A stretch of 64,000 bases of DNA. Origin: Cherax quadricarinatus (lineage: Eukaryota > Arthropoda > Malacostraca > Decapoda > Parastacidae). The stretch is from NCBI RefSeq assembly GCF_038502225.1, contig NC_091293.1, positions 14,628,747-14,692,746 on the forward strand. The letters run 5' to 3'. Below the pieces are notes generated by a model that did no database searches, was not told where the DNA came from, and saw only the letters and a program-made list of their open reading frames with translations. Position numbers and translations under genes: made by a program. Positions 15,016 through 26,333 of the stretch are shown piece after piece (within the stretch, counting starts at the first letter, position 1; each line of letters begins with the position of its first letter).

Positions 15016-16400
15016 TTATGGTTACATTGGTCATGTAACAGCTCCTGGCCCCGTCTCTCCGCTCGTCGTTAATAGACCCGTTTTCTCTTTGCTCCATTAT
15101 CTTTATCGTTGCTCATCATAAAGCTATGTATAGATCCTCCCTCCACTACATCACTTTCCAGATTGTTCGACTTCCTGACAACTCTATGACTGATGAAATA
15201 CTGTTTTCAACTTCCTACTGTGACTCCTTGCTGTGTCTCATATTTGAAATATCCTGTCCCATTCCACCTTGTCAATTCTTCTAAGTATTTTATAGGTCGT
15301 TATTATGTCCTTCCTATCACTCGTGTCCATCAGTGTCGTCAGACTGATTTCCCTTAACCTCTCCTAGTAGCACACCCCTTATCTCCGTGACTAGTTTTGT
15401 TCCAAACCTTTGCACTTTCTCAAATTTCTTGATGTGCTTGACCAGGTGTGGGTTCCATACTAGTGCTGCATACTCCAATATTGCGTGACGGACACTGTGT
15501 AGAGTGTCTTGATTGATTCCTCACTCTGGTGTCGAGACGCTATTCTTAAGTTTGCGAGTCGCTCATATGTTGCAGCAGTTATTTGGTTGTGTGCACCTCA
15601 GGAGATGTGTTCGTTACTATACTCACCCCAAGATCCTTTTCCTTAAGAGAGGTTTGCAATCTTTGGCCCCCTAACCTGTACTCTCTCTGCGGTCTTCTTA
15701 GACCTTCCCCAATCTTTATAGCTTTGCACTTGGTGGGGATAAACTCCAGGAACCAGTTATTGAACTAGGCTTGCTTCCTCTCCAGATCACTTTGTAGTCC
15801 TACCTGATCCTCATCCACCTGAATTCTCCGCATTAACTTCATGTAGACTGTAAATAGGAACACCCCTTCCGTCACATAACTCACATATAACAGAAACAGC
15901 ATCGGCACAAGGGCTGACCCTTGCGGAATCCCGCTCGTCACAGCCTCCCACTCTGACACCTCGTCAAGTACCATCACTCATCGTTTCTTTCCTGTCAGCT
16001 ATTTTCTGATCAATTGTAGTGCCTTTCCTGTTACTCCTGCCTGTTCCTCTAGCTTTTTCACTAATCTTTTATGCGGAACTGAGTCGAAAACATTCTTACA
16101 GTCCAAGAAAATGCAGTCTACCCTTCCTCTTTCTCTTGTCTTACTTCCGTCGACTTGTCCTAAGACTCCTGGAGGGTTATGGTACGAGATTTCCCCTCCC
16201 TCAAACCGTGCTGGCTATCATGTATAAGTTCATTCCTTACTAGGTGTTCCATCAGTCTTTTCCTGATAATCTCCTCCATGACTTTGCATACTATTCATGT
16301 CAGCGACACTGGTCTGTAGTTTTATTCTACCTGCCTGTCTCCTTTCTTTAAGAATGGGACGACGTTTACTGTCTTCTACACCACAGGTAGTTGCCCTGTT
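15016..16400 (-). mobile_element. CR1/L2-group LINE, 5'-truncated copy 2
   Basis: This second copy of the same LINE is also on the minus strand and starts directly at the 5' break of copy 1. It repeats the same succession of 3' sequence, thumb and palm regions, but is more diverged and carries more indels. Its own 5' break is near 16400, where another 3' end of the family begins. Confidence 0.8.
15765..15977 (-). pseudogene. LINE RT palm fragment, heavily decayed
   Basis: The 70 codons include SEWEAVTSGIPQGSALVPML and LFTVYMKLMRRI. The latter aligns with LFADDAKLMRRI, so both catalytic aspartates are lost. A following DEDQVGLQSDLER segment matches the same family. It is a dead relic within LINE copy 2. 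Confidence 0.8.
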
Positions 16401-16401
16401 T

Positions 16402-16556
16402 TGCGTGTACTTACCTATTTGTGGCTACAGGGGTCGATTCACAGGTCCTCTGTGCGTGTGTGTGTTGTGTGTTTATGTGTATGTGTGTGCTCGCCTAATT
16501 GAGGTTGTAGGGGTACAGTCATAGCTCCTGGCCCCGCAGGGGGCCACAACTCATGC

Positions 16557-16596
<40 letters not shown>

Positions 16597-16883
16597 CTGT
16601 GTGTGTACTCACCTAACTGTACTCACTTAATTGTAGTTGCAAGGATCGACACTCAGCTCCTGGCCCCGCCTCTTCACTGAATGCTACTAGGTCCTTTCTC
16701 TCCCTGCTCCATGAGCTTTATCATACCTCGTCTTAAAGCTATGTATGGTTCCTGCCTCCACTACTTCGCTCGCCAGACTGTTCCACTTCCTGACCACTCT
16801 GTGACTGAAGAAATGCTTCCTAACATCCCTGTGACTCATCTGAGTCTTCAACTTTCAAGAGTGACCCCTTGTTTCTGTGTCCC

Positions 16884-16888
<5 letters not shown>
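16402..16888 (-). mobile_element. Three short LINE 3' ends in series
   Basis: The family 3' end (on the + strand: ACTCACCTA, then a GGTTGCAGGGGTCGA-like stretch, then CAGCTCCTGGCCCCGC) appears at about 16402-16452, 16484-16555 and 16603-16888. The last runs on through CTCCATGAGCTTTATCATACC and ends by GTTTCTGTGTCCCCTCTG. All lie in the same orientation and are separated by GT-rich sequence. They are 5'-truncated insertions or products of exchange between the 3' microsatellites. Confidence 0.75.
16561..16602. repeat. (GT)n microsatellite
   Basis: A nearly pure GT run lies between two LINE 3' ends and joins directly onto the next ACTCACCTAA start. Confidence 0.95.

Positions 16889-16934
<46 letters not shown>
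16887..16934. repeat. (GT)n microsatellite
   Basis: A pure GT run follows the truncated LINE 3' end. The next 140 bases (16935-17080) hold no feature I recognise. Confidence 0.95.
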
Positions 16935-16935
<1 letters not shown>

Positions 16936-17079
16936 ATTTACCACCACCAGATGTTTGATGGTGGCGTAAACTTGGCAGAAAGGCCGAGGGGCGAAGTGCT
17001 GGCCTTTAAAGACGAACCATTTGACCGCCGCTCTGTCCCAAACATGGCGGTATCTGTGATCTCTCCCTCCTTGTCTCTG

Positions 17080-17228
<149 letters not shown>

Positions 17229-17246
17229 ATCTTTACTATATCTCTA

Positions 17247-17480
<234 letters not shown>

Positions 17481-17780
17481 TATATGCAATAAGATCACAG
17501 TAAACAGGTGATTTCAGAATATGCAAAACAACCACTCTGAAAGAATAGAGAAATTCCAAGCGCTTTCGTGACTACTCACATTATCAAGGAACTATGAAAG
17601 TAAAGCATCCAAGGAAGCTATATAAGGGGTCTGGCCAACACCTCACTATCAGATCCCACAACGGTTAAACACCTGACGCGCGCCGACCCAACTGGATAGG
17701 TCCTTTGCACAACTCACCCACAAACTATTCTACCCAAGAAAATTAAAAAATTACTATTTGTCCAGTGTATTATTAAATTC

Positions 17781-18233
17781 TTAAAAAATCCTATTAATTA
17801 TAAATGGATCTAATTTATATAAACCAAAAGAAATATTCATATTATTGTCAAAACTGCTTTTTATGAAACAAGATTCAATTATATTCCTGTCGACCATGGA
17901 CTTGCTTGATACTACTTTCTCAACTTTTTGAAAATCAATTGGATGGTTAAAATCTCTTACATGAATAAATAGAGCATTGGAATCTTGTCCAGTTCTAATG
18001 CTATATTTATGTTGTTTTAATCTTAGTTCGAGATTTTTACCAGTTTGACCGTAATAAACTTTATCGCAAATTTTACAAGGAATCTTATAGACACATCCAT
18101 CAGCATTTTGGGGGGAATTCTTTATCAAAAGTTTTTTTACTGTATCAAGATTTTTGAATACAACTTTAATATTAAAAGTCTTAAGAAGAGAAGGCATATC
18201 AACCAAGTTTTCATGGTAAAGGAGAACCAACAT
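17781..18233 (-). pseudogene. PLE GIY-YIG endonuclease domain
   Basis: The 150 codons carry GCVYKIPCKICDKVYYGQTG, the GIY-YIG core of PLEs in its usual diverged form, followed by LELRLKQHKYSIR and a HVRDFNHPIDFQKVE segment. In active PLEs this domain nicks the target DNA. The domain itself looks intact, but it is fused in frame, past a TGA, to a truncated RT, so the element is dead. Confidence 0.9.
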
Positions 18234-18237
18234 ATTT

Positions 18238-18757
18238 TTAGTTGAATAAGGCTGGTTGTCCCTTTTTGGATAGTAAAAAGTATTTCTAGCAACTTTAAAA
18301 GATTTATCAATTATGTTTCATGGGTATTTTAAATCATTACCTATTTCATAAATTTTGGATATTTCCTCATCTATGAACTCAGGATTACAAATTCGTAAAG
18401 CTCTCAAAAACATTGATGAGAAAACAGACAGTTTGACTCTATCTTGATGCGAGGAATAATAGTGGACATAGGAACAGTTATTTGTAGGTTTTCTGTAAAT
18501 TTTAAATTTGAATTCATTATTACCCTTAATAATTAAAACATCTAGAAAAGGCAATGAGTTATTTTCTTCAAACTCAACAGTAAAGTTTATAGAATGGGCT
18601 AAGCTATTTAATTTTCCTAGGAAATGGTGTATATCTACATTTTTGGGCATAAGGCACAAAATATCATCAACATATCTGAACCATTTAGCTCTATTAGGGA
18701 GGATTGTGTTAAGTAACCTTGTTTCAAAAAATTCCATGTATAGGTTACTAAGAACAG
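18238..18757 (-). pseudogene. PLE reverse transcriptase, truncated
   Basis: The clearest part reads MEFFETRLLNTILPN, then WFRYVDDILCLMP, the RT active site with both aspartates present, then FTVEFEENNSLPFLDVLII and FKIYRKPTNN, typical of PLE RTs. An in-frame TGA at about 18315-18317 separates this part from the endonuclease, which is in the same frame. Everything upstream of the active-site region is missing because the right inverted terminal repeat begins there. Confidence 0.9.
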
Positions 18758-18891
18758 GTGGGATCTGATAGTGAGGTGCTGGCCAGACCCCTTATATAGC
18801 TTCCTTGGATGCTTTACTTTCATAGTTCCTTGATAATGTGAGTAGTCACGAAAGCGTTTGGAATTTCTCTATTCTTTCAGAGTGGTTGTTT

Positions 18892-19022
<131 letters not shown>

Positions 19023-19530
19023 GTCGTGCCGAATAGGCAGAACTTGCGATCTTGGCTTCAATAGCAACGCTCATCTTGCCATATAGGACAAGTGAAAATT
19101 TGTGTTTGCAGTAAACCATACCCCCGGCCGGGATTGAACCCGCGGTCATAGAGTCTCAAAACTCCAGACCGTCGCGTTAGCCACTAGACCAGCTAGCCAC
19201 AATAAGATTCATCCAACTAGGTATATTTCTACACCATAGGAAAGTTAGCACAGGCACCTCTGTGACCACAAATGCAAGTTTTTACAGACGAATCTCCAGC
19301 TAGCGTGGCCGTGACGAACTCTAGCTCAAGTCCCTTCACTGCCGTCAACATGACTCAAGAAATCGTAATGACACGATTGCAAATAAACCATACCCCCGGC
19401 CGGGATTGAACCCGCGGTCATAGAGTCGTGTATGCAGTAATTTCGCCAAAATCATGCTGAACCTAACGAAATAAATATATTTGATTGTGTTTGTTTAGTA
19501 CTAAATTATTGAAGAACTATTTAAGAATTA
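19023..19530 (+). mobile_element. TA-MITE copy 1, split by a SINE, right part missing
   Basis: It starts with the 13-bp terminal repeat GTCGTGCCGAATA and follows the MITE consensus to about 19107. The consensus resumes at about 19429 (TGTATGCAGTAATTTCGCC) and stops near 19530, where the 3' tail of CR1-A begins. The 321-bp gap is SINE-like sequence. Confidence 0.85.
19108..19428 (-). mobile_element. tRNA-derived SINE-like insertion
   Basis: On the minus strand, 19200 down to 19125 carries an RNA polymerase III A box (TGGTCTAGTGG, as in tRNA-Glu/Asp) and a B box (GGGTTCAATCCC) about 45 bp later. Between them lies a possible anticodon arm. The stretch TAAACCATACCCCCGGCCGG, running through the B box, recurs 272 bp further on at 19382. 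So the insertion is one full unit plus the start of a second, or is bounded by a duplicated segment. The parent tRNA is not resolved. Confidence 0.75.
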
Positions 19531-19751
19531 TTTAAGAGCATAAGAAAGAAGGAACACTGTAGCAGGCCTACTGGCCTATGCGAGACACGTTCAATTCTCC
19601 CTCCGGCTTAAGCCAATGCCTTGACTTTGTGAGGTCAGACACGTCACTTACGGGAGGAACACTGCATCCTACCTAGTAGCACAAGCTAGTCAGGTCCAAC
19701 TCACACCCACCCACACCCACTCATGTATTCATCCAACCTATTTTTAAAACT

Positions 19752-20402
19752 TCACAATGTCTTAACGTCTATGACGGTACTATGGAGTTTGCTCCAATCA
19801 TCCATAATTCTATTACCAAACCAGTGCTTTCCTATATCCTTCCTGAATCTGAATTTTTCCAATTTAAAGCCATTGCTACGAGTCGTGTCAATGTTAGATA
19901 TTTTTAGTGCGCTATTTACATCCTCTTTATTAATTCCTGTTTTCCATTTATACACCTCAATCATATCGCCCCTAATTCTACGCCTTTCTGGAGAGTGCAG
20001 ATTCAGGGCCTTCAGTCTATCCTCATAGGGAAGATTTCTGATACATGGGATCATCTTTGTCATCCTCCTTTGTACGTTTTCCAGTGCATTTATATCCATT
20101 CTGTAATACGGTGACCAAAACTGTGCAGCATAATCTAAATGAGGCCTAACAAAAGATAAAGAGTTGAAGAACAACCTAAGGCTTCTATTATTTATACTTC
20201 TTGCTGTGAAGCCAAGTATTCTGTTAGCTTTATTGCGAACATTTATGCACTGTTGTCTTGGTTTCAGATTACTGCTGAACAGAACTCTTAAATCCTTTTT
20301 GGAATCCGTAATATTAAGATCTACATTATTTAGCTTATATGTGGCACGGTTATTTTCCTGTCGAACATTTAGAACTTTGCATTTGTCTGTATTAAGCTTC
20401 AA
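19752..20402 (-). pseudogene. CR1-A RT thumb and C-terminal part
   Basis: This 216-codon open stretch runs from LNTDKCKVLNVRQ through a DLRVLFSSNLKPRQQC segment, HLDYAAQFWSPYYR, VQRRMTKMIP and YEDRLKALNLHSPERRRIRG. It is the standard CR1/L2 RT C-terminal region. Just upstream (about 20400-20470) roughly 45 bases present in CR1-B are missing, and the catalytic motif reads KFVGDTKI where CR1-B has KFADDTKI, so an aspartate is lost. Confidence 0.9.
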
Positions 20403-20630
20403 CCGACACTTCTAATGTCCTCATTAGAATGAACTGTACGGCCTATTTTGGTGTCACCAACAAATTTGCTTATGTGGCTATTTATTCCCCCATCTATGTC
20501 GTTTATGTAGTTTGTGAACAACAAGGGGCCCAACACTGACCCTTGTGGAACACCGCTTGTGACATGCTCCCATTCTGATTTCTCCCCATTTATGCAAACT
20601 CTGCTGCCTATTCTTCAACCATGCCTCTAT

Positions 20631-20906
20631 CTAGGAAAAAATTTCTCCTCCTATTCCGTGAGCCATAAGTTTTCTCAACTGCTTCTGATGTGGAGTTCTA
20701 TCGAAAGCCTTACTGAAGTCCATATGCACAATATCATATTCAATACCATGATCTACCTCCTCAAATACCTTAGTGAAGAAAGTTAGTAAATTCGTAAGAC
20801 AGGAATGCCCCTTTCTAAAACCGTGCTGAGATTCATTAATCAATTTATGCCTTTCGAGATGGCTACGAATTGCTTCGGCAATTATTGATTCCATAAATTT
20901 TCCCAC
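20631..20906 (-). pseudogene. CR1-A RT fingers/palm fragment
   Basis: The 91 codons include GKFMESIIAEAIRSHLE, ESQHGFRKGHSCLTNLLTFF and HMDFSKAFDRTPH, matching RT blocks of CR1-B. The frame breaks at both ends. It belongs to the inactive CR1-A copy. Confidence 0.85.
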
Positions 20907-21517
20907 TATTGAGGTAAGGCTTATTGGTCTTTAGTTCGAAGCCAAGGACCTGTCACCTGCCTTGTAAATAGGTATTACATTTGCCATTTTCTATTTATCA
21001 GGCACTTTGCTAGTTTGTAGTGATATGTTGAAAAGATTAGCCAAAGGTATGCTAAGTTCCTCTTTACATTCCTTTAACACCCTTGCAAATAGTTCATCAG
21101 GACCTGGGGATTTGCTAGGTTTTAATTTCTCTATTTGCTGAGAACCATATCACTAGTTACTGCAATCGTGCATAGTTTATTATCGCCCTGTTTTACATAA
21201 TCTATTATTTCTGGAATTTTGCTAGTATTTTCCTGGGTAAAAACTGAGAGGAAGTAAGAATTGAAAATTTCACACATATCCTTATCACTATCAGTGATCT
21301 GACTTGAATTATTCTTAAGTGGGCCTATCTTGTCCCTAATCTTGCTTCTGTATACGTGAAAGAATTCTTTTGGGTTAGTCTTCGAATCCCTTGCGACCTT
21401 AGCCTCATAATCCCTTTTTGCTTTTCTTATTCCTATTTTTATTTCTCTCTTTAACTGAATACATTGATTTCTTAACTGCCCTTCCCCTCTTTTGATATGC
21501 CTATATATGCCTCTCTT

Positions 21518-21940
21518 TTAACCAATAAGATGTTTTAATCTATTGTTTATCCATTTGGGATCATTTTTGTTAGATCTAATTTCCCTACTCGTAACAAAAG
21601 TTGTCTGGGCAGCTAGAACTATGCTCTGATAAACGTCATATTGGTAACCAAGACCACCTACTTTGCCCTTAGTCAGGACATCCCAAGTTAGCCCACCCAG
21701 GTAATTTTTCAGTCCCCTGAAATCGGCCAAGTAAAAGTCTGGGACAGAGATTTGATTGCAGTTATGTGGGTAATTCCATGATATATTGAAACTAAGTGAT
21801 TTGTGATCGCTTTCCCCAAGCTCATCATTAACCTCAAGATTATTAACTAGTGATTCTTTGTTGGCAAGATCCAAGTCAAGTAGATTGTTTCCTCTAGTTG
21901 GTTCTGTCACAAACTGTTTTAAAAAGCATTCATGAAGCAT
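21518..21940 (-). pseudogene. CR1-A endonuclease C-terminal fragment
   Basis: The 140 codons include CFLKQFVTEPTRGNNLLDL and NDELGESDHKSLSFNISW. SDH is the last catalytic block of the APE-like endonuclease of non-LTR elements. The tail (RSNKNDPKWINNRLKHLIG) is the linker to the RT. More endonuclease sequence lies at 21940-22338 in broken frames. Confidence 0.85.
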
Positions 21941-22861
21941 TTAAAGAAAGTCACTAGACTCAAGATTTCCTGTCATGTTGTTCCAGTCAACTTGTCTGAA
22001 GTTAAAATCTCCCATTAACACAACATTTTCATATCTAGATGCCTTATGAATTTCATCCCATAGCAGCTTACTGCACTCTCTATCAAGGTTTGGTGGCCTA
22101 TAAATCACACCCAAAATTAACTTTTCACGACCCTCGAGAAACTGTAGCCAAACAGATTCTGTGTCCGATGTTTCTAATCACAACAATTTAAATTATCTCT
22201 GACATACATCGCCACTCCACTACCCTTCCTGTTGACCCTATCAGTACGGAATAGTTTATAACCCTGCATGTTGCATTCAGAAGGCATTTCTCTACTTTTC
22301 AAGTTGAACCAGGTCTCTGTTATAGCAATAATATCTATATTAAGAACATAAGAACATAAGAACGAAGGAACACTGCAGCAGGCCTACTGGCCCATGCGAG
22401 GCAGGTCCAAGTCTCCTACCGGCTTAAGCCAATGCACCCAACCTAGTCAGGTCAGGTCACCTTGACTTAAGGGAGGAACACGGCAACCGTCCTGGTAGCA
22501 CAAGCTAATCAGGTCCAACTCACACCCACCCACACCCACTCATGTATTTATCCAACCTATTTTTAAAGCTACACAACGTTCTGGCCTCTATAACTGTACT
22601 TGGGAGTTTGTTCCACTCATCCACAACTCTATTACCAAACCAGTACTTTCCTATATCCTTCCTGAATCTGAATTTTTCTAACTAAAAACCATTGCTGCGA
22701 GTCCTGTCTAGGCTAGATATTTTCAGCACACTATTTACATCCCCTTTATTTATTCCTGTCTTCCATTTATACACCTCAGTCATATCCCCCCTAATTCTAC
22801 GTCTTTCTAGAGAGTGAAGATTCAGGGCCCTTAGTCTATCCTCATAGGGAAGGTTTCTGAT

Positions 22862-24276
22862 TCATGGGATCAACTTTGTCATCCTCCTTTGTACATTTTC
22901 CAGAGCATTTATATCCATTCTGTAATACGGTGACCAAAACTGTGTAGCATAATCTAAATGAGGCCAAACCAAGGATGTATAGAGTTGAAGAACAACCTGA
23001 GGACTCCTATTATTTATGCTTCTTGATATAAAGCCAAGGATTCTATTAGTTTTACTGCGAACACTTATGCACTGTTGTCTAGGTTTCAGATTACTGCTAA
23101 CCAGAACTCCTAAATCTTTTTCGCAATCCGTAATATTAAGATCTACATTATTTAGTTTATATGTGGCATGGTTAATGTCCTGTCCAACATTTAGAACTTT
23201 GCATTTGTCTATATTAAACTGCATCTGCCATCTCTCCGACCACTGCATCAGTCTACTCAAATCTTCCTGGAGTGCTCTAATGTCCTCGTCAGAATGAATT
23301 CGACGGCCTATTTTGGTGTCATCGGCAAACTTGCTGATGTCGCTCTTTATGCTCTCATCTATGTCGTTTATGTATATTGTGAACAGCAGGGGGCCCAACA
23401 CTGACCCCTGTGGAACACCGCTCGTGACGCTTCCCCACTCTGATTTCTCCCCATTTATGCAAACTCTCTGCTGCCTATTTGTCAACCATGCCTCTATCCA
23501 GGAAAAAATTTCTCCTCCTATTCCATGTGCCTTAATTTTCCTCAATATTCTCTGATGTGGGACCCTGTCAAAAGCCTTACTGAAGTCCATGTACACAATA
23601 TCATATTCATTACCATGATCTACCTCCTCAAATACCTTAGTGAAAAAAGTTAACAAATTCGTAAGGCAGGAACGCCCCTTTGTAAAACCATGCTGAGATT
23701 CGTTGATTAATTTATGCTTTTCAAGGTGGCTACGAACTGCCTTGGCAATTATTGATTCCATAAATTTTCCCACTATGGAGGTTAGGCTTATTGGTCTATA
23801 GTTTGAAGCTAAGGACCTGTCACCTGCTTTGAAAATAGGTATCACATTTGCCATTTTCCACTAATCTGGCACCACGCCAGTTTGTAGGGACATGTTGAAA
23901 AGATTAGCCAAAGGTTTGCTAAGCTCCTCTTTACATTCCTTTAGAACCCTTGCACACAGTTCATCAGGGCCTGGGGATTTGTTAGGTTTTAATTTATCTA
24001 TTTGCCTAAGGACCATGTCACTTGTGACCCTAATCGTGCACAGTTTATTATCGTCCTGTTCCACATAATTTATCATTTCTGGAATATCGCTGGTATCCTC
24101 CTGTGTAAAAACTGAGAGGAAGTATGTGTTAAAACTTCTACACATTTCCTTATCACTGTCAGTGAGCTGACCCGAGGAACTTTTGAGTGGGCATATCTTG
24201 TCCCTGATCTTACTTCTGTATACCTGAAAGAATCCTTTTGGGTTAGTCTTCGAATCTCTTGCAACTTTAACCTCAT
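22862..24276 (-). pseudogene. CR1-B reverse transcriptase
   Basis: The main open part (23854-22862, 330 codons) has VIPIFKAGDRSLASNYRPI, ESQHGFTKGRSCLTNLL, YMDFSKAFDRVPH, VTSGVPQGSVLGPLLF and KFADDTKIGRRI; both catalytic aspartates are present. It is separated by an in-frame TAG near 23858 from the upstream stretch 24145-23861 (KPNKSPGPDELC), and a frame change joins that to 24276-24073. A TGA near 22860 interrupts the C-terminal region. It is inactive, but only by a few lesions. Confidence 0.92.
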
Positions 24277-24293
24277 AATCTCTTTTTGCTTTT

Positions 24294-25400
24294 CTAATTC
24301 CTTTTTTTTATTTCTCTCTTTAACTGAATATGTCGATTTCTTAATTGTCCCTCTCCTCTTTTGATTTGCCTATATATGCCTCTCTTTTGACCAATTAGAT
24401 ATTTTAATCTATTGTTCATCCATTTAGGATCATTTTTGTTTGATCTGATTTCCCTATTTGGAACATAATTTGACTGAGCAGCTAGAACTATGCCCTGGAA
24501 AGCGTCATAACGGCATCCATCACCACCTACCTGACCCTTAGTCAGGTCATTCCAGTTCAGCCCACCTAAGTAATTTTTCAGTCCTATGAAATCAGCCAAG
24601 CGGAAGTCAGGGACAGAGACTTGATTGCCATTATTAGGGGAATTCCATGATATATTAAAACTGAGTGATTTGTGATCACTTTCCCCAAGCTCATCATTAA
24701 GCTCAAGATTATTAATTAGTGTTTCCCTACTGGCAAGAACCAAGTCAAGGAGGTTATTTCCCCTAGTTGGCTCTGTCACAAACTGTTTTAAAAAACAATC
24801 CTGGATCGTATCAAGAAAGTCACCTGACTCTAAATTTCCTGTCAAATTGCTCCAGTCAATCTGTCTGTAGTTGAAATCTCCCATTAGCACAACATTTTCG
24901 TTTGTAGATGCCTTACGAATTTCGTCCCATAGAAGTTTACTGCACTCCCTATCAAGATTTGGGGCCCTGTAAATCACACCCAAAATTAGTTTTTCTCGGC
25001 CCTCGAGAAGCTGTAACCAAACAGATTCAGTGGCTGACGCTTCTAATTTTATATCTTGTCTAACACAACAGTTTAAATTGTCTCTGACATACATCGCTAC
25101 TCCACCACCTTTCCTGTTGACCCTGTCAGTGTGGAATAATTTATAGCCTTGTATGTGACATTCAGAGGGCATCTCTCTATCTTTCAGATTGAGCCAGGTC
25201 TCTGTTATAGCAATAATATCTATGTTTCCTGCACTTGCAATTAATCTTAGCTCATCTATCTTATTTCTTACACTCCTGCTATTAGTATAGTAAACCTTAA
25301 GGGAGCTAGTCCCTTGCTGCTCTCTGCTGTCCCCCTTTGTTTGCTTACCTGATCTATTGTTTTTATTTATAACTTCATGCTAATGCCTTTTATACATTTT
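24294..25400 (-). pseudogene. CR1-B APE-type endonuclease
   Basis: The uninterrupted core (25172-24294, 292 codons) has RKGGGVAMYVRD, LILGVIYRAPN, VLMGDFNYRQIDW, TEPTRGNNLLDLVLA and ELGESDHKSLSFN, all blocks of the exonuclease-endonuclease-phosphatase fold used by non-LTR elements to nick target DNA. Upstream, to about 25290, the frame gives TNSRSVRNKIDELR and IDIIAITETW, the N-terminal block. The frame closes at a T-run near 24301-24310 (an A-run in element sense), a likely frameshift site joining it to the RT. Confidence 0.9.
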
Positions 25401-25464
25401 CTGTTTCGAACCCTAGTGTTGCAACCTGCTTGTTTCCCACACACACCCATACCTCTATCTTCTA

Positions 25465-26333
25465 TCAGTTTAAAATCATAGGCATTTCACCAATGGCCTT
25501 CTCAATCGAGTCTGCAAGTGCTACCACCTCAGCCCCAGAGAGATGTACCCCATCCCTTGCATACATATCATGTTTGCCATAAAAGTTGTTCCAGTTGTCA
25601 ATGAATGGGATTGCAAATTCCTTGCAGTATCTGTCTAGCCAGCAATTTACACCAATTGCCCTAGACAACCATTCATTTCCTACTCCCCTTCTAGGCAAGA
25701 TGCTACATATGATTGGGATCCCTCCCTTAGACTTAATGAAATCTATAGCTGACCTGTACTTATCTAGCAGCTCTTCTCTCCTACCCTTCCCAATATCATT
25801 TCCACCAGCACTGAGACAGATAATGGGCTTGTTCCCATTACCTGACATGATATTATCCAGCCTGTTGACTATGTCCCCAACACCAGCTCCAGGGAAGCAC
25901 ACTCTATCTCTCATCTTATTCCTATTACAAAAAGCACGGTCAATATATCTTACCTGAGAGTCACCAACCACAAGAATGCGCTTACCTCCATTAGCAGGGG
26001 CAGTAGTACCCTTACCTTCACTGGCCACTGAAGTACATTCATCCTGAAGAACAGAGAAGCGATTTCCTACCTTTAGATCTTCACTCTTAACTTTCCTTAC
26101 TCTGATGCGCCTTCCATTACTGTGAACCACTCGCCACTTGTAGCAGGTGCTGGACTGCACCTCACTGCTGGTAGCCGTTGCTACCTCCCCACCTACAGCC
26201 TCCTCACAGCGAGAGACAGACTTCACCTCACTGCTAGAAGCCTCATTTCCCACAACTCCAGCCACCTCACACTCTCTCCCAGACCCATTGAGGTGGACCT
26301 TCAGCCTCCTAATCTCCTCCTGGAGAAGCAAGA
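25465..26333 (-). pseudogene. CR1-B ORF1 with an SGNH/GDSL esterase domain
   Basis: About 289 codons remain open. The N-terminal part is basic and cysteine-poor; then come KVGNRFSVLQDECTS and the esterase: VVGDSQVRYIDRAFC (nucleophile Ser in GDS), CLSAGGNDIGKG (GGND block) and ARDGVHLSGAE (catalytic Asp and His). Esterase domains are established in CR1-like ORF1 proteins. The ATG present in CR1-A (27457) is absent because the copy is truncated just inside ORF1; the frame runs into flanking CR1-A sequence without a real start. Confidence 0.92.

Larger units (their letters stand above)
19530..22338 (-). mobile_element. CR1-A LINE, 3' segment (RT and most of the endonuclease)
   Basis: This is the 3' part of a CR1 non-LTR element. 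It stops at 22338 within the endonuclease region, exactly where the tail of CR1-B starts. It aligns segment by segment with 22370-25228 of CR1-B. Its 3' end includes AGCATAAGAAAGAAGG, a worn version of the octamer tail seen in CR1-B. The 5' part of the same copy resumes at 26334. Confidence 0.9.
22339..26333 (-). mobile_element. CR1-B LINE, nearly full length, nested in CR1-A
   Basis: In minus-strand order it has ORF1 (26333-25465), endonuclease (about 25400-24294), RT (24276 to about 22500) and a 3' end near 22339 with two TTCTTATG octamers, comparable to the short tandem tails of vertebrate CR1. It interrupts CR1-A: to its left CR1-A stops at 22338, and to its right the same endonuclease region resumes at 26334 with CCTGCACTTG. 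A few bases of CR1-A are lost at the junction, and microhomology leaves the right edge uncertain by about 6 bp. Its 5' end is cut in the first codons of ORF1. Confidence 0.92.

Noticed and set aside
19125..19200. A functional tRNA gene
   Set aside because: A and B boxes are present, but the acceptor stem does not close convincingly and the sequence sits in a partly duplicated insertion; a SINE fits better.
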